From the NCBI GenBank assembly GCA_946804195.1, contig CAMPEU010000028.1:1-50038 (forward strand): DNA of 50,038 nt, written 5' to 3'. Source of the DNA: an uncultured Candidatus Saccharibacteria bacterium. GTDB taxonomy: Bacteria > Patescibacteriota > Saccharimonadia > Saccharimonadales > Saccharimonadaceae. This document shows, in pieces, positions 26,479 to 34,920 of the stretch; position 1 is the stretch's first letter; each line of letters starts with the position of its first letter. The notes beneath the pieces were generated by a model. That model was not told where the DNA came from. It did not search any database and saw nothing but the letters and a program-made list of their open reading frames with translations. The translations under genes were made by a program, and so were the position numbers.

Positions 26479-27968
26479 TAATACCCGCTGAAATGATCGG
26501 TACGAATGTCGGTAACATTCACTTCATCGGCCATTCGTTTTACTGACGTTACCATTACGGGCGGACCAGATATATAGATGCTGTGCTTCGGCGTAGCGTA
26601 CTTTTCCAATAATTCCTTTGTTATTCCACCCTCTTCACGCTTCCAGCTATTGACGGATAGCTTGGCTGAATCTGGCGTCACAATAATAACCTGCACGTCA
26701 TAATGTGTTAATTCCTGAGCAAATGCTAGATCTTCTACAGAATTAACCGCATATAATATAGTTATATCCCTCCCGTCCGAATTCATCGCAAAAGATACAA
26801 ATGGCGTAATACCTATTCCACCCGCAACGCATAGTAGAGGAACGGAATGATCACTCGGCATAGTAAAGTCACCTGCAACCCTCACTCCCCATACGGTTTG
26901 CCCTGGTTTGATATCCAAAAGCTCGTCTTTAAACGTACTGTGCTTTTGAGGAAAACGTGTAGCAACACTTATCTGGTCATCGCCCGGCCGTCCGATCATT
27001 GTAAATATACGGCGGGATCCACGAAAATCTTGATTTTTATGCGGAAGCGAGAGCTCGACATATTGCCCGGGATGATACGTAAACTTTGGTACATCGAATA
27101 TAAATTCATAACCGTCCCGACTTTCCTTCTTTTTTGAAACAAAGCGCATTTTTATTGCTCGTCGCGAACCAAAGTAAAATGCAAGTGCATTGCCAATAAC
27201 CAGGGCAACCGCTGGCGTCGTACTCACCCCGGCATGCTGAATAGGTAACGCAACAATCGCTGCGACTATTGCCGCAAATATCAACTGCTGTCTACGTGAT
27301 GGCGGTAAGGTTAACGGTTCGCATAACATAACGCCTGCAAAAAATACCAATGGCCAAGAGGTCAAAGACAACCACACGACCTGCATCGATAAGTCACCCT
27401 CAATGATCAACCTTCCCATAATTATAATGACGGCAATGACAAGAAATATAGATGCCATGAATATTTTTTGGGTCTTGTACAAAATTAATAATGCTACAAG
27501 CGCAGTTATGGGTAATAGCGCAGGGGATGCAACCCACCACCCGGCAAAGGCAAAGCCTGTAACGCTCGCAATAACAACGGCAATCGCGGCTGGATTAAAA
27601 ATGTGTTTACCGCGAACATTAATAATGTATTTAGATGCCATCGCGATAATTGCTACAATCGCTAGCTTTGCACCATCTAAAACAGAATCTGGTGGCGAAA
27701 ACAAAAGTGCCAAAATCAAACCAGTGATTATCGCGGAATCTGCATGTGGCCGAATACCAAACAACCATGCAAAAAAGCGATTGCTCCCATATGCCGCCGC
27801 AACAGTGGTAATTGTTCCAATAACAAAACTGACGGGTGAATAAACAAAGTAGCCCGTGAACATCAAAATTAATGCACTCACTGCAATTGCCAATAAGCCA
27901 ACAATAACTAATTTGTACATTGTCAGATAACCGAGTAAGGTATCGAGCCTTTCACGAAAATCAATCAT
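26478..27968 (-). CDS. RnfD/NqrB-like membrane domain fused to ferredoxin-NAD(P) reductase domain
   Basis: 496 residues. Residues 1-270 form 8-10 membrane helices with RnfD/NqrB signatures: IINVRGKHIFNPAA (FNPAA at 124-128) and LCEPLTLPP. I do not see the SGAT flavinylation motif of these families. Residues about 275-496 are an FNR-type reductase, with HPGQYVELSLP, RRIFTM (FAD), CVAGGIGITPFVSF (NAD(P)H) and YISGPPVMV. A cytoplasmic reductase feeding electrons into the membrane domain is the obvious reading. It overlaps apbE by ATGA, and the FMN-binding protein follows the same logic. The electron acceptor is unknown. Confidence 0.88.
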   Translation of the reverse strand: MIDFRERLDTLLGYLTMYKLVIVGLLAIAVSALILMFTGYFVYSPVSFVIGTITTVAAAYGSNRFFAWLFGIRPHADSAIITGLILALLFSPPDSVLDGAKLAIVAIIAMASKYIINVRGKHIFNPAAIAVVIASVTGFAFAGWWVASPALLPITALVALLILYKTQKIFMASIFLVIAVIIIMGRLIIEGDLSMQVVWLSLTSWPLVFFAGVMLCEPLTLPPSRRQQLIFAAIVAAIVALPIQHAGVSTTPAVALVIGNALAFYFGSRRAIKMRFVSKKKESRDGYEFIFDVPKFTYHPGQYVELSLPHKNQDFRGSRRIFTMIGRPGDDQISVATRFPQKHSTFKDELLDIKPGQTVWGVRVAGDFTMPSDHSVPLLCVAGGIGITPFVSFAMNSDGRDITILYAVNSVEDLAFAQELTHYDVQVIIVTPDSAKLSVNSWKREEGGITKELLEKYATPKHSIYISGPPVMVTSVKRMADEVNVTDIRTDHFSGY

Positions 27969-28852
27969 ATATATAATTGTCCCATAAATTGCTTGGAATG
28001 CTCAACTTTTCCATTTGCCCACAGACGAACAAATTGAAAATCTACGACACTAGCCAATTGCTGAGCATCCACAAAAAACAGCGCTGTTGCCAGGCCATCA
28101 GCAATCATCGTATCGTCGGTCATTACCCACGTCGCAATAACATCATTTGTCGGTGCACCAGTTCGCCCGTCCAATACATGATGCCAGCCGTCGCTCCATT
28201 TGCGACGATTACTAGCAGAGGCACATAAACTCGTGTCACGTAATAGGTAAGTACCAATTACCTTTGTCGGATCGTGTGGATTTTCTAATCCCACAATTTG
28301 CGTATCACTACCCTTGTGCCTCATATCTCCACTCGCATCAATAATATACTGCACAATATCAGCCAATTCCAAGATATTCGCTATTTTATCCACCAACAAG
28401 CCTTTACCGGCTGCACCGACATCCAATACGATTGGCTGCTTAATCGTTATAGTTCTATTGCGCCACATGATATCATCATCCCAAATAGGCGAGGGTAGCG
28501 GGGCAGTAGGCAATAGGGAATAATCCTTGTCATATCCTGCGGCAACCAATCCCCCGCCGATAAGCGGCGTCACTGCCCCGTCCGTCAAACCGTACATTTG
28601 TTGATAAAATTGTGCGAGCCTCGTACTGTCCTCATCTAACTCAAAAGTACCCGCCCGCCTGCTCATCTGTGCAACTATTGAATCATCACGAAAACGCGAA
28701 TAGACCCGATCAAACGAATCAATGCATGCACTCACCTCTTTTTTTAGTTCGGTCGATAACGCATCAGTGGTCTCGATAGACCACTGTGTACCAATGGCTT
28801 CAAACTGCCAGTTGCTATGCCCTAGCTTCGTCTTTGATGTCTTCGAGGGCAC
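27965..28852 (-). CDS. apbE: FAD:protein FMN transferase ApbE
   Basis: 295 residues from a GTG at 28852. ApbE motifs: DRVYSRFRDDSIVAQMSR, VLDVGAAGKGLLVDKIA, DASGDMRHKG, and the C-terminal HHVLDGRTGAPTNDVIATWVMTDDTMIADGLATALF (metal and FAD site). It attaches FMN covalently to Thr of exported flavoproteins. No clear signal peptide or lipobox is seen, so its side of the membrane is unclear. It overlaps by 38 nt the gene for its likely substrate, the FMN-binding protein, and by 4 nt the oxidoreductase. Confidence 0.93.
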   Translation of the reverse strand: MPSKTSKTKLGHSNWQFEAIGTQWSIETTDALSTELKKEVSACIDSFDRVYSRFRDDSIVAQMSRRAGTFELDEDSTRLAQFYQQMYGLTDGAVTPLIGGGLVAAGYDKDYSLLPTAPLPSPIWDDDIMWRNRTITIKQPIVLDVGAAGKGLLVDKIANILELADIVQYIIDASGDMRHKGSDTQIVGLENPHDPTKVIGTYLLRDTSLCASASNRRKWSDGWHHVLDGRTGAPTNDVIATWVMTDDTMIADGLATALFFVDAQQLASVVDFQFVRLWANGKVEHSKQFMGQLYI

Positions 28853-29294
28853 TATTAAATCCGACTGGTGTCAATGAAGATCCAGCCACGCGACTAAGAT
28901 TAACTTCGTTTATATTCTTGCCAACCACCTCTGTCTGAAAGCCAGATGCGAAACGTGATTGAAATTCTTTTGCTTCACCCGAAATAGCATTTTGCGTAAC
29001 TGACGCACTGGTTACCACATTGTCAGCAAGCGTTACTTTCACATCAATTGATTCAGTACCGCCCGGTGTCAGGTAACTACCTTTCGCACTATAATCACCA
29101 CTTTCAAAATTACTCGTCGAATTTGTATCTGACGACGAAGACTGACTCGTTATTACTGTATCTGTCGAAGCAATTGAGTCATTTCGCTCGGTATTGATTG
29201 ATGCAATAAACACGGCGGTCGCTGCAATTCCCAATAACACCACGACAATAATTCCAACAAGTGCCTTGTTATTGCCAGTAGATGATTGGTACAT
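28815..29294 (-). CDS. Membrane-anchored FMN-binding domain protein
   Basis: 159 residues. One membrane helix at 12-32, a Ser/Thr-rich linker (40-65), then an FMN_bind domain (66-155). The C-terminal block AGSSLTPVGFNSAL fits the flavinylation motif with Thr142 as the probable FMN-linked residue; it is not the canonical SGATxTS. SD GGAAGGA precedes the ATG, with TATAAT about 30 nt upstream. It is the first gene of the operon with ApbE and the RnfD/FNR fusion. It likely carries electrons on the outside of the cell membrane. Confidence 0.85.
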   Translation of the reverse strand: MYQSSTGNNKALVGIIVVVLLGIAATAVFIASINTERNDSIASTDTVITSQSSSSDTNSTSNFESGDYSAKGSYLTPGGTESIDVKVTLADNVVTSASVTQNAISGEAKEFQSRFASGFQTEVVGKNINEVNLSRVAGSSLTPVGFNSALEDIKDEARA

Positions 29295-29349
29295 ATCGAG
29301 TCCTTCCGTTTATACCATTATACTAAATAAAGTATTCGGAAAAGATATG

Positions 29350-30822
29350 TTATCTACTAAATAATCGTATTAATCGACTTCGGAGATTCATTAACTCCCT
29401 GCGCCATTCCCAGCCCGCGTAACTTCCCGCCAATGCACCAACGCCGCCCAGCGCCCACCATCCTGCAAAAACCATATCGTCATCAGCAACGCTTTGCACT
29501 TTGTAAGCCGCATTCGGCACCGAACCTACCTCTTTCTTGCGACAACGATTCGTTTCGGGACTACGGTACTGATTACTTGCACACGGTTTTAGCGACGAGC
29601 TAGTCGCAGACACCTTGCGGCACCGGTTCGTTTCTTGATTACGATATTGGCCTTCGCTACAAGGTTTTAACAATGCCTGTGTCAATATGTTACGACAACG
29701 ATTCGTTTCGAGACTTCTATATTGACCAATACTGCATGGCGTCAATATATCCACTTGTACCAAGTTGCATCTGCCTGTCTCTAGATTACGAAAATAACCA
29801 TCATCACAAGGAGGGTATGCTTCATCAATATTCTCCTCCCCCGGTGTTAATGAATATGTCTGATACCAACCCGTTTCAAAACGTGCCCATGACGTATCAG
29901 CATCCAACTCACTATATTCCATGACATCCGTTTCAACTAAACCGTCCGACGTTAAGAAATATACCGTTCCTGTCGTTGTCTTTGTAAGCGTCAGTTCGGT
30001 ATCTTCAATAAAGACGGTAACGTATGTACCGGGCGGAATACTCTCTTGAATGAATGTATACGTCTTGCTACTACGATTGGTCTGCAACTTACAGCCAGCT
30101 AGCGGTAATGCTTCATCGGTTGGATTGTATACTTCCACAAACTGGCTCGAAAGGTTAGCGCCAATCTCATTAATTATGACACCACTACAATCGGTAACTG
30201 GCTCGACCGGAACAGGAATTAAGCAATCAATACCAGCAAAAGGAGTCGAAAGATCATTTTCATAAATCAAGAAATCGAGACTTGTATCGACAGGCTCCGG
30301 CCTCCGCAACTCGCCCTCAAAAAAACAACGTTGCAATGAATTACCTACTGGTGGTATATCAGATGGCTTCACATAAAAATGATATCCAGATTCAAGTGTA
30401 ATATTGCCCCATGCAACAACGTCCAAAACTGCATCCAAGTCCATGCTATCTATTATCAATACCTCCCCTTTTGTATTATTCAGTGCAGTTGAAAAGCTAA
30501 TAACATTTTCAATGGGCTTAGTAAAATGACCAAATACTAGAAACTGTCTTGGCTCCATTATAATTGCATTCAAATCGGCAAGTGTCGCATAGCTTGCACC
30601 TCCGCCTCTATATTTAAGGAGCATTCCAGCCAGGCTAAGAGGCTCGTCGCTTGGATTATGCAATTCGACAAACTCATCGCCGTCGGCAATTTGAACTTCT
30701 GTAATTGCAGGCCTGGCACTAACTAACTCGGTCTCCCCTGTGTCATTCGCCGATGCAATAGGCACCACTAAAAACTGGCTAACAACAAAAACCAGTGCTA
30801 CAAAAAACCTCATACCTCGCAT
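29350..30822 (-). CDS. Secreted lamin-tail-domain protein with four Cys-paired repeats
   Basis: 490 residues. A signal peptide (1-25, ending ASA) is followed by two lamin-tail (LTD) domains: ITEVQIADGDEFVELHNPSDEPLSLAGMLL near 40 and VIINEIGANLSSQFVEVYNPTDEALPLAGCKL near 215. Then come four repeats of the form PCxxxxYRxxETxRC, with Cys pairs at 339/352, 363/376, 388/401 and 414/427, every pair exactly 13 apart. A membrane helix (451-471) and a basic tail end the protein. It is therefore a surface protein with C-terminal anchor and probably disulphide-locked hairpins. TATATT (minus strand) lies 9 nt before the start. Confidence 0.85.
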   Translation of the reverse strand: MRGMRFFVALVFVVSQFLVVPIASANDTGETELVSARPAITEVQIADGDEFVELHNPSDEPLSLAGMLLKYRGGGASYATLADLNAIIMEPRQFLVFGHFTKPIENVISFSTALNNTKGEVLIIDSMDLDAVLDVVAWGNITLESGYHFYVKPSDIPPVGNSLQRCFFEGELRRPEPVDTSLDFLIYENDLSTPFAGIDCLIPVPVEPVTDCSGVIINEIGANLSSQFVEVYNPTDEALPLAGCKLQTNRSSKTYTFIQESIPPGTYVTVFIEDTELTLTKTTTGTVYFLTSDGLVETDVMEYSELDADTSWARFETGWYQTYSLTPGEENIDEAYPPCDDGYFRNLETGRCNLVQVDILTPCSIGQYRSLETNRCRNILTQALLKPCSEGQYRNQETNRCRKVSATSSSLKPCASNQYRSPETNRCRKKEVGSVPNAAYKVQSVADDDMVFAGWWALGGVGALAGSYAGWEWRRELMNLRSRLIRLFSR

Positions 30823-30868
30823 AATTCTTAGAATATACAGTCACTTGGCCGTGACTGCAATCATAAGT

Positions 30869-31591
30869 TTATTCAATATCTATAGTGATGTCCGCATTCG
30901 TGTGAACATTGACTACATCGTCCAAATCATCCAGCGCATCGAGAACTTTCAAAATCTTTCTTGCAGTTTCGGCATCATCTATTTCTATCATGCTTTTCGC
31001 AACATACTGTAGCTCGGCATCTTTTACTTCTAAGCCCGCATCAACAATCGCCGTACGTACTTTCGCTAAATCTTTTTGTTCGGTGTAAACGATCAGTTCA
31101 CCGTCTTCTTCTGCAGCATCTTCTGCGCCTGCATCCAATACTGTCAACAGCGCATCTTCACCGACACTAGCAACACGAATCACGCCCTTGTGGTCGAATT
31201 GAAACATGACGCTTCCGGCGTCCGCCAAACGTCCGCCATTTTTCGTCAATGCATTCTTTACCTCGGGTAACGTGCGGTTACGATTATCTGTTGCCGTTTC
31301 GATGATAATACCGACGCCGGCTGGACCCATACCTTCATACGCAACTTCTTCGAGTACTGCGGCGTTTTTGTCATTCACACGATCAATCGCGCGCTGGATA
31401 TTTGCATTTGGCATGTTAGCTTGTTTAGCTTTTTCTATAGCCATCGCCAACGCTGAATTCATCACAGGGTCAGTGCCGCTACGTGCAGAAATGGCAATCA
31501 TGTTGCCGAGTTTTGTAAAAACAACACCACGCTTTGCGTCCTTTGCGCCTTTTTCACGTTTAATTGTTGACCATTTACTGTGTCCGGACAT
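30869..31591 (-). CDS. yebC: YebC/PmpR (TACO1) family protein
   Basis: 240 residues. The start MSGHSKWSTIKREKGAKDAKRG is the family hallmark, followed by GYEGMGPAG-like VAYEGMGPAGVGIIIE and GSVMFQFDHKG. Family members were long called transcriptional regulators; work on YebC2/TACO1-type members points to a ribosome-associated role in translating proline-rich stretches. A GAGG ribosome site and an extended -10 (TGTTACAAT) lie upstream. It stands alone between the pilin and lamin-tail genes. Confidence 0.96.
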   Translation of the reverse strand: MSGHSKWSTIKREKGAKDAKRGVVFTKLGNMIAISARSGTDPVMNSALAMAIEKAKQANMPNANIQRAIDRVNDKNAAVLEEVAYEGMGPAGVGIIIETATDNRNRTLPEVKNALTKNGGRLADAGSVMFQFDHKGVIRVASVGEDALLTVLDAGAEDAAEEDGELIVYTEQKDLAKVRTAIVDAGLEVKDAELQYVAKSMIEIDDAETARKILKVLDALDDLDDVVNVHTNADITIDIE

Positions 31592-31736
31592 GATACCTCA
31601 AAGCTTTTTATTATCTGTTATTGTAACATATCCGTCCTCTACCCTATTAGCGAGCACCCCAAAAAATCATTTCCCGCAGTCAAAATAGGACATATCTATG
31701 CCTTGTTGCATCCACAGAAAAACTACTATTGGGTCC

Positions 31737-32336
31737 TTAGCTAAGAGTAATAAGGCAGTGTTGTCGATGATCATACGTGGCATCGCCATACCAGCCCGCA
31801 CTGGTACCGCTAGGACAACCTGTTGTGCTCTGTATGATTGTTTGAAGCTGGTAAAAAGGAGTGGCACCGGGAATGAAGCGTAAATATGGACCCGTATTAT
31901 AGTTGACCGTCCACTTCGATGAATTACTTGGTGGTGTCCCGACTTTGGCAAGCTCTGTCATAATAGTTGCACCAGTGCTTTCCGCTACTCCATATGTTCC
32001 CGTTAGATTTGTCGACTGACAACTGCCGTTGGGGAAACCAGTCCCAAGGCAGTAATATTGGTTGCTTGGTCCGTCGCCGGAAACTACTGGATCTGGATAA
32101 TTACCGAACTGCGCCTTGTATATTTCAAAAAGCTTTTGCCACGCTTTTAACTCGCTTATGGTTGATGCTGTTTTTGCCTGCGTCGTAATCCCTGTATAGG
32201 CTACAGTAACGATTGCAGCCAATATACCAATGACGACTACTACGATCAAGAGTTCTACGATAGTAAAGCCTCGTAATTTTGACACAAAGTTTGTTCTGGA
32301 ATCATGAGAGTTGTTATTATGTCCTATCATGCTCAT
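31737..32336 (-). CDS. Type IV pilin-like protein
   Basis: 199 residues. The leader is long (MSMIGHNNNSHDSRTNFVSKLRG) and ends at G|FTIVELLIVV. The helix that follows is almost identical to that of the pilin at 560-1084 (IGILAAIVTVAYTGI). The head differs: YYCLGTGFPNGSCQ, a middle region PYLRFIPG, and a C-terminal CPSGTSAGWYG with a final Cys. TATACT (minus strand, 32344-32349) lies 7 nt before the ATG, which supports the long leader as real. It is a third close paralogue away from the tandem pair. Confidence 0.9.
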   Translation of the reverse strand: MSMIGHNNNSHDSRTNFVSKLRGFTIVELLIVVVVIGILAAIVTVAYTGITTQAKTASTISELKAWQKLFEIYKAQFGNYPDPVVSGDGPSNQYYCLGTGFPNGSCQSTNLTGTYGVAESTGATIMTELAKVGTPPSNSSKWTVNYNTGPYLRFIPGATPFYQLQTIIQSTTGCPSGTSAGWYGDATYDHRQHCLITLS

Positions 32337-32384
32337 GGTTATTAGTATAGCTTTGCCTTTGTTTTTTGCAACTTGTAACCCTAG

Positions 32385-33842
32385 CTATTCGATAATGTTA
32401 CTATTTCGCAAATTATATTTCGTGACACGCCATAGATAGACGCAAGCCACGATCAACACGCCATATGCAATCCATACCATCCAAGGCTGAATCGATACGA
32501 TCGATAACGCCCACGGCAAGTTCGCAAGATATTGCACAATTGTCGTCATATATGTCAGCAGTAGTTGAGCAGGTAGTCCAATGATTGTTGCGAATCCTGG
32601 CATCAAAATTGCACCAATACCAGCAACAAAAGTTAGCAGCATCGCAATTGGAACAAGCGGCAAAACCAATAAATTCGCAAAGATTGCGACATTACTAAAC
32701 TGACCAAATGCTAGTACCAGAATTGGGAGAGTCATTATGGATGCGCTGATAGTCTCACCCAGAATCTGCCTGACAATTCCCGGCTTTTTCATACCATAAA
32801 AATACCTTTGTAATAAAGGTGCGAGTATCATCACACCAGTAAATGCCGCAAAACTAAGTTGCCAACCAAGGTCACTCCATGCGTAGGTTGGATCAATGAG
32901 TACTGTCACCGCAGCTGCAAATGGTAATAGCACCAAAGGATGAAATCTCCGTCCGTAATACCATGCGGCGAGACTCAGTCCAGCAACCAAACCCGCCCTA
33001 GACATGCTAGGGCTTGCACCTGTCACCGCGATAAACCCGACAATCATTACGCTCGCAGACAGTGTTGCAAGATACTTGGATACTTTGACAAATAGTCGAC
33101 GCGCCAGGCGTACTAATATTGTTAAGTTATAGCCGCTGGCGACGACGACGTGCGTTAATCCCGCAATCACCAACGCCTGATCCAACTCGGGAGGCAATGC
33201 GCGACGCTGACCGACTAAATAACCCAGTCCCAAACTTACCTCCGGCTCTTTGATGGCAAGCCTGACATTATTACCAAACCAATCCCGTACTCGACCGGCA
33301 ATATCACCAGGTTCTGGTCGCACAATTGATACAAGCTCTGCACTCAACATAGATGCTGAAAAATTGCCAAATCCTGTATCCAGCCTTCCATCAACAACCA
33401 CAATATCACTTCTTTTTATGGAACTATCCCGATCAATGCTAACCCAAAGTTTTCCTGCAACATCATGTCCATCAATCTTGACATCACCCAGCCGAAGTAG
33501 CGTTTCGTCACGACGACCAATATCTGGATCATCATTGACGCGCGCCTCGACACGCACTGTGTGACCAATTAAATCATCATACACCACCAGCTGAGTCTGT
33601 AGTGCTGATCCTCGCCATAAACCCATAATCGCACCTGCAATAAATATCAGCGGCAATAGCCAAACGAAACGCTTCCACAAAACAAATACAAAAAGTCCCG
33701 TTCCAACCAGTAACCATACGAACGAGTTGAACATAACTTGCCCAAATGTTGGAACAAATGCCGTCCCAACGACAATCCCCACGCTCGCCATGGCTACCAA
33801 CCACGATCCATGCACTCTTTTCTTTAACCGCCAAAATTGCAT
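32385..33842 (-). CDS. comEC: ComEC/Rec2-type DNA uptake channel without metallo-beta-lactamase domain
   Basis: 485 residues from the ATG at 33842, placed 7 nt after TATGCT (minus strand); another start exists at 33854. Membrane helices (1-80) and an extracytoplasmic OB-like domain (DUF4131; RVEARVNDDPDIGRRDETLLRLG) are followed by the Competence domain with LGYLVGQRRALPPELDQALVIAGLTHVVVASGYN. The protein ends after the last helix and a short tail, so the C-terminal metallo-beta-lactamase-like domain of long ComEC proteins is missing. With the pilus machinery, natural DNA uptake is likely. Confidence 0.92.
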   Translation of the reverse strand: MQFWRLKKRVHGSWLVAMASVGIVVGTAFVPTFGQVMFNSFVWLLVGTGLFVFVLWKRFVWLLPLIFIAGAIMGLWRGSALQTQLVVYDDLIGHTVRVEARVNDDPDIGRRDETLLRLGDVKIDGHDVAGKLWVSIDRDSSIKRSDIVVVDGRLDTGFGNFSASMLSAELVSIVRPEPGDIAGRVRDWFGNNVRLAIKEPEVSLGLGYLVGQRRALPPELDQALVIAGLTHVVVASGYNLTILVRLARRLFVKVSKYLATLSASVMIVGFIAVTGASPSMSRAGLVAGLSLAAWYYGRRFHPLVLLPFAAAVTVLIDPTYAWSDLGWQLSFAAFTGVMILAPLLQRYFYGMKKPGIVRQILGETISASIMTLPILVLAFGQFSNVAIFANLLVLPLVPIAMLLTFVAGIGAILMPGFATIIGLPAQLLLTYMTTIVQYLANLPWALSIVSIQPWMVWIAYGVLIVACVYLWRVTKYNLRNSNIIE

Positions 33843-33871
33843 ACCACATAGCATACACCATTCCCATATGT

Positions 33872-33883
33872 CATACTGAATCT
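33872..33883 (+). promoter_or_regulatory. -10 element of pgl
   Basis: TGT followed by CATACT (33872-33877) lies 6 nt before the ATG at 33884; leaderless start predicted. It is divergent from comEC. Confidence 0.5.
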
Positions 33884-34600
33884 ATGGATAGTCTGTTTAT
33901 TTATGGTGGCAAAACAACCCTAGCCGAGGCCGTCGCATTACGAACCGTTTCGATATTACATCACTCGCTGAAAGTGCATGGTGATGCAGTATGGGTACTT
34001 GCGGGCGGATCAACGCCGCTACTGGCGTACGATATGATCGCAACCAAATATGCTAACAAACTAGATTGGGCAAACATTACCATTGTTATGGGCGATGAAC
34101 GTATGGGTCCAGCAAAAAGCCCTCACAATAACTGGCACACTATTAGCCAAATTCTTAGCAGTCTACCGACAAAAAAACTTCAACCCATATCAACCATAGA
34201 CGCCAAAGAATCAGCTATAGATTACGAAAAAAAGTTACTCTCACTGCCCAAAAAACGAAACGGCCTACCGCGATTAGATCTAGTGTGGCTCGGCGTTGGA
34301 CCTGACGGTCACACACTATCCCTTTTTCCCGAACATGCAGGCTTGTCTCCAACCGATAGCCTAGTCGTGCCCATTCATGATTCACCCAAACCACCCAGTG
34401 ACCGCATCGGCCTATCACTACGCGCCCTGCTTGGCGCTGATTCAGCAATGATCATCGCAACCGGTAAGGACAAAAGGGTTGCCATTACCGCGGCCCTATC
34501 CGGCAAAAGCCTACCCATCGCCCTGGCCGCATCTGTTGTCGCGACACACGGCGAGCGTGTAGAGTGGTTTATGGACGAAGCCTCATCACCTGAAAAGTAA
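33884..34600 (+). CDS. pgl: 6-phosphogluconolactonase
   Basis: 238 residues from the ATG at 33884; the open frame upstream to 33746 lies inside comEC. NagB/6PGL fold: WVLAGGSTPLLAYDM, ITIVMGDERMGP and the diagnostic LVWLGVGPDGHTLSLFPEH, which separates lactonases from glucosamine-6-phosphate deaminases. It hydrolyses 6-phosphogluconolactone in the oxidative pentose phosphate pathway, though neither of the partner enzymes is in the window. ALRALLGADSAMIIATGKDKR also fits. Confidence 0.92.
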   Translation: MDSLFIYGGKTTLAEAVALRTVSILHHSLKVHGDAVWVLAGGSTPLLAYDMIATKYANKLDWANITIVMGDERMGPAKSPHNNWHTISQILSSLPTKKLQPISTIDAKESAIDYEKKLLSLPKKRNGLPRLDLVWLGVGPDGHTLSLFPEHAGLSPTDSLVVPIHDSPKPPSDRIGLSLRALLGADSAMIIATGKDKRVAITAALSGKSLPIALAASVVATHGERVEWFMDEASSPEK

Positions 34601-34655
34601 AGGTATATATACAAATACTAGGCAATGCAGCACTATTCTTGTACGACGTATTTAA

Positions 34656-34684
34656 TTGACAATACCCCCATTAATTGTTAGAAT
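34656..34684 (+). promoter_or_regulatory. Promoter of tRNA-Lys
   Basis: TTGACA (34656-34661), 17-nt spacer, TAGAAT (34679-34684): the closest match to the sigma-70 consensus in the window. The transcript would start near 34691, run through the decayed tRNA 5' fragment at 34696 and then reach tRNA-Lys at 34756. Confidence 0.75.
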
Positions 34685-34695
34685 CACTAAAGCTC

Positions 34696-34714
34696 GAGTC
34701 CATGGCTCAGCTGT
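34696..34714 (+). pseudogene. 5' fragment of a tRNA resembling tRNA-Lys
   Basis: GAGTCCATGGCTCAGCTG differs at two positions from the first 18 bases of the tRNA-Lys that starts 60 bp downstream. After that the similarity stops, and no anticodon or T arm follows. It looks like a relic of a duplicated or disrupted tRNA gene. Confidence 0.6.
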
Positions 34715-34755
34715 GCGCGAAACACACATTCCAAAAGAAATTACCCTATATATAC

Positions 34756-34832
34756 GGGTCCATAGCTCAGCTGGTTAGAGCACCTGCCTTTTAAGCAGGG
34801 TGTCGTGAGTTCAAGTCTCACTGGACCCTCCA
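34756..34832 (+). tRNA. tRNA-Lys(TTT)
   Basis: 77 nt with encoded CCA. Acceptor stem GGGTCCA (34756-34762) pairs with TGGACCC (34822-34828). The anticodon stem CCTGC/GCAGG encloses CTTTTAA with anticodon TTT at 34790-34792. The T arm GTGAGTTCAAGTCTCAC is perfect. The discriminator base is T, unusual for tRNA-Lys. It is followed by CCATAGAAAA, as is tRNA-Pro. Confidence 0.95.
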
Positions 34833-34835
34833 TAG

Positions 34836-34867
34836 AAAATCACCCACGTCATGAGGGTGTTTTTTTA
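34836..34867 (+). terminator. Terminator after tRNA-Lys
   Basis: CACCC (34841-34845) and GGGTG (34855-34859), extended by flanking A and T bases, form a hairpin with a run of seven T after it. Confidence 0.75.
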
Positions 34868-34920
34868 TTTAGCTATTATCCCTAGCCAAATAGTTGACTA
34901 ACCTAGATAACGATAGAGAT

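Noticed and set aside
27403-27843. Plus-strand ORF of 146 codons opposite the RnfD/FNR gene
   Set aside because: Antisense to a membrane-protein gene; its composition mirrors the hydrophobic codons on the other strand.
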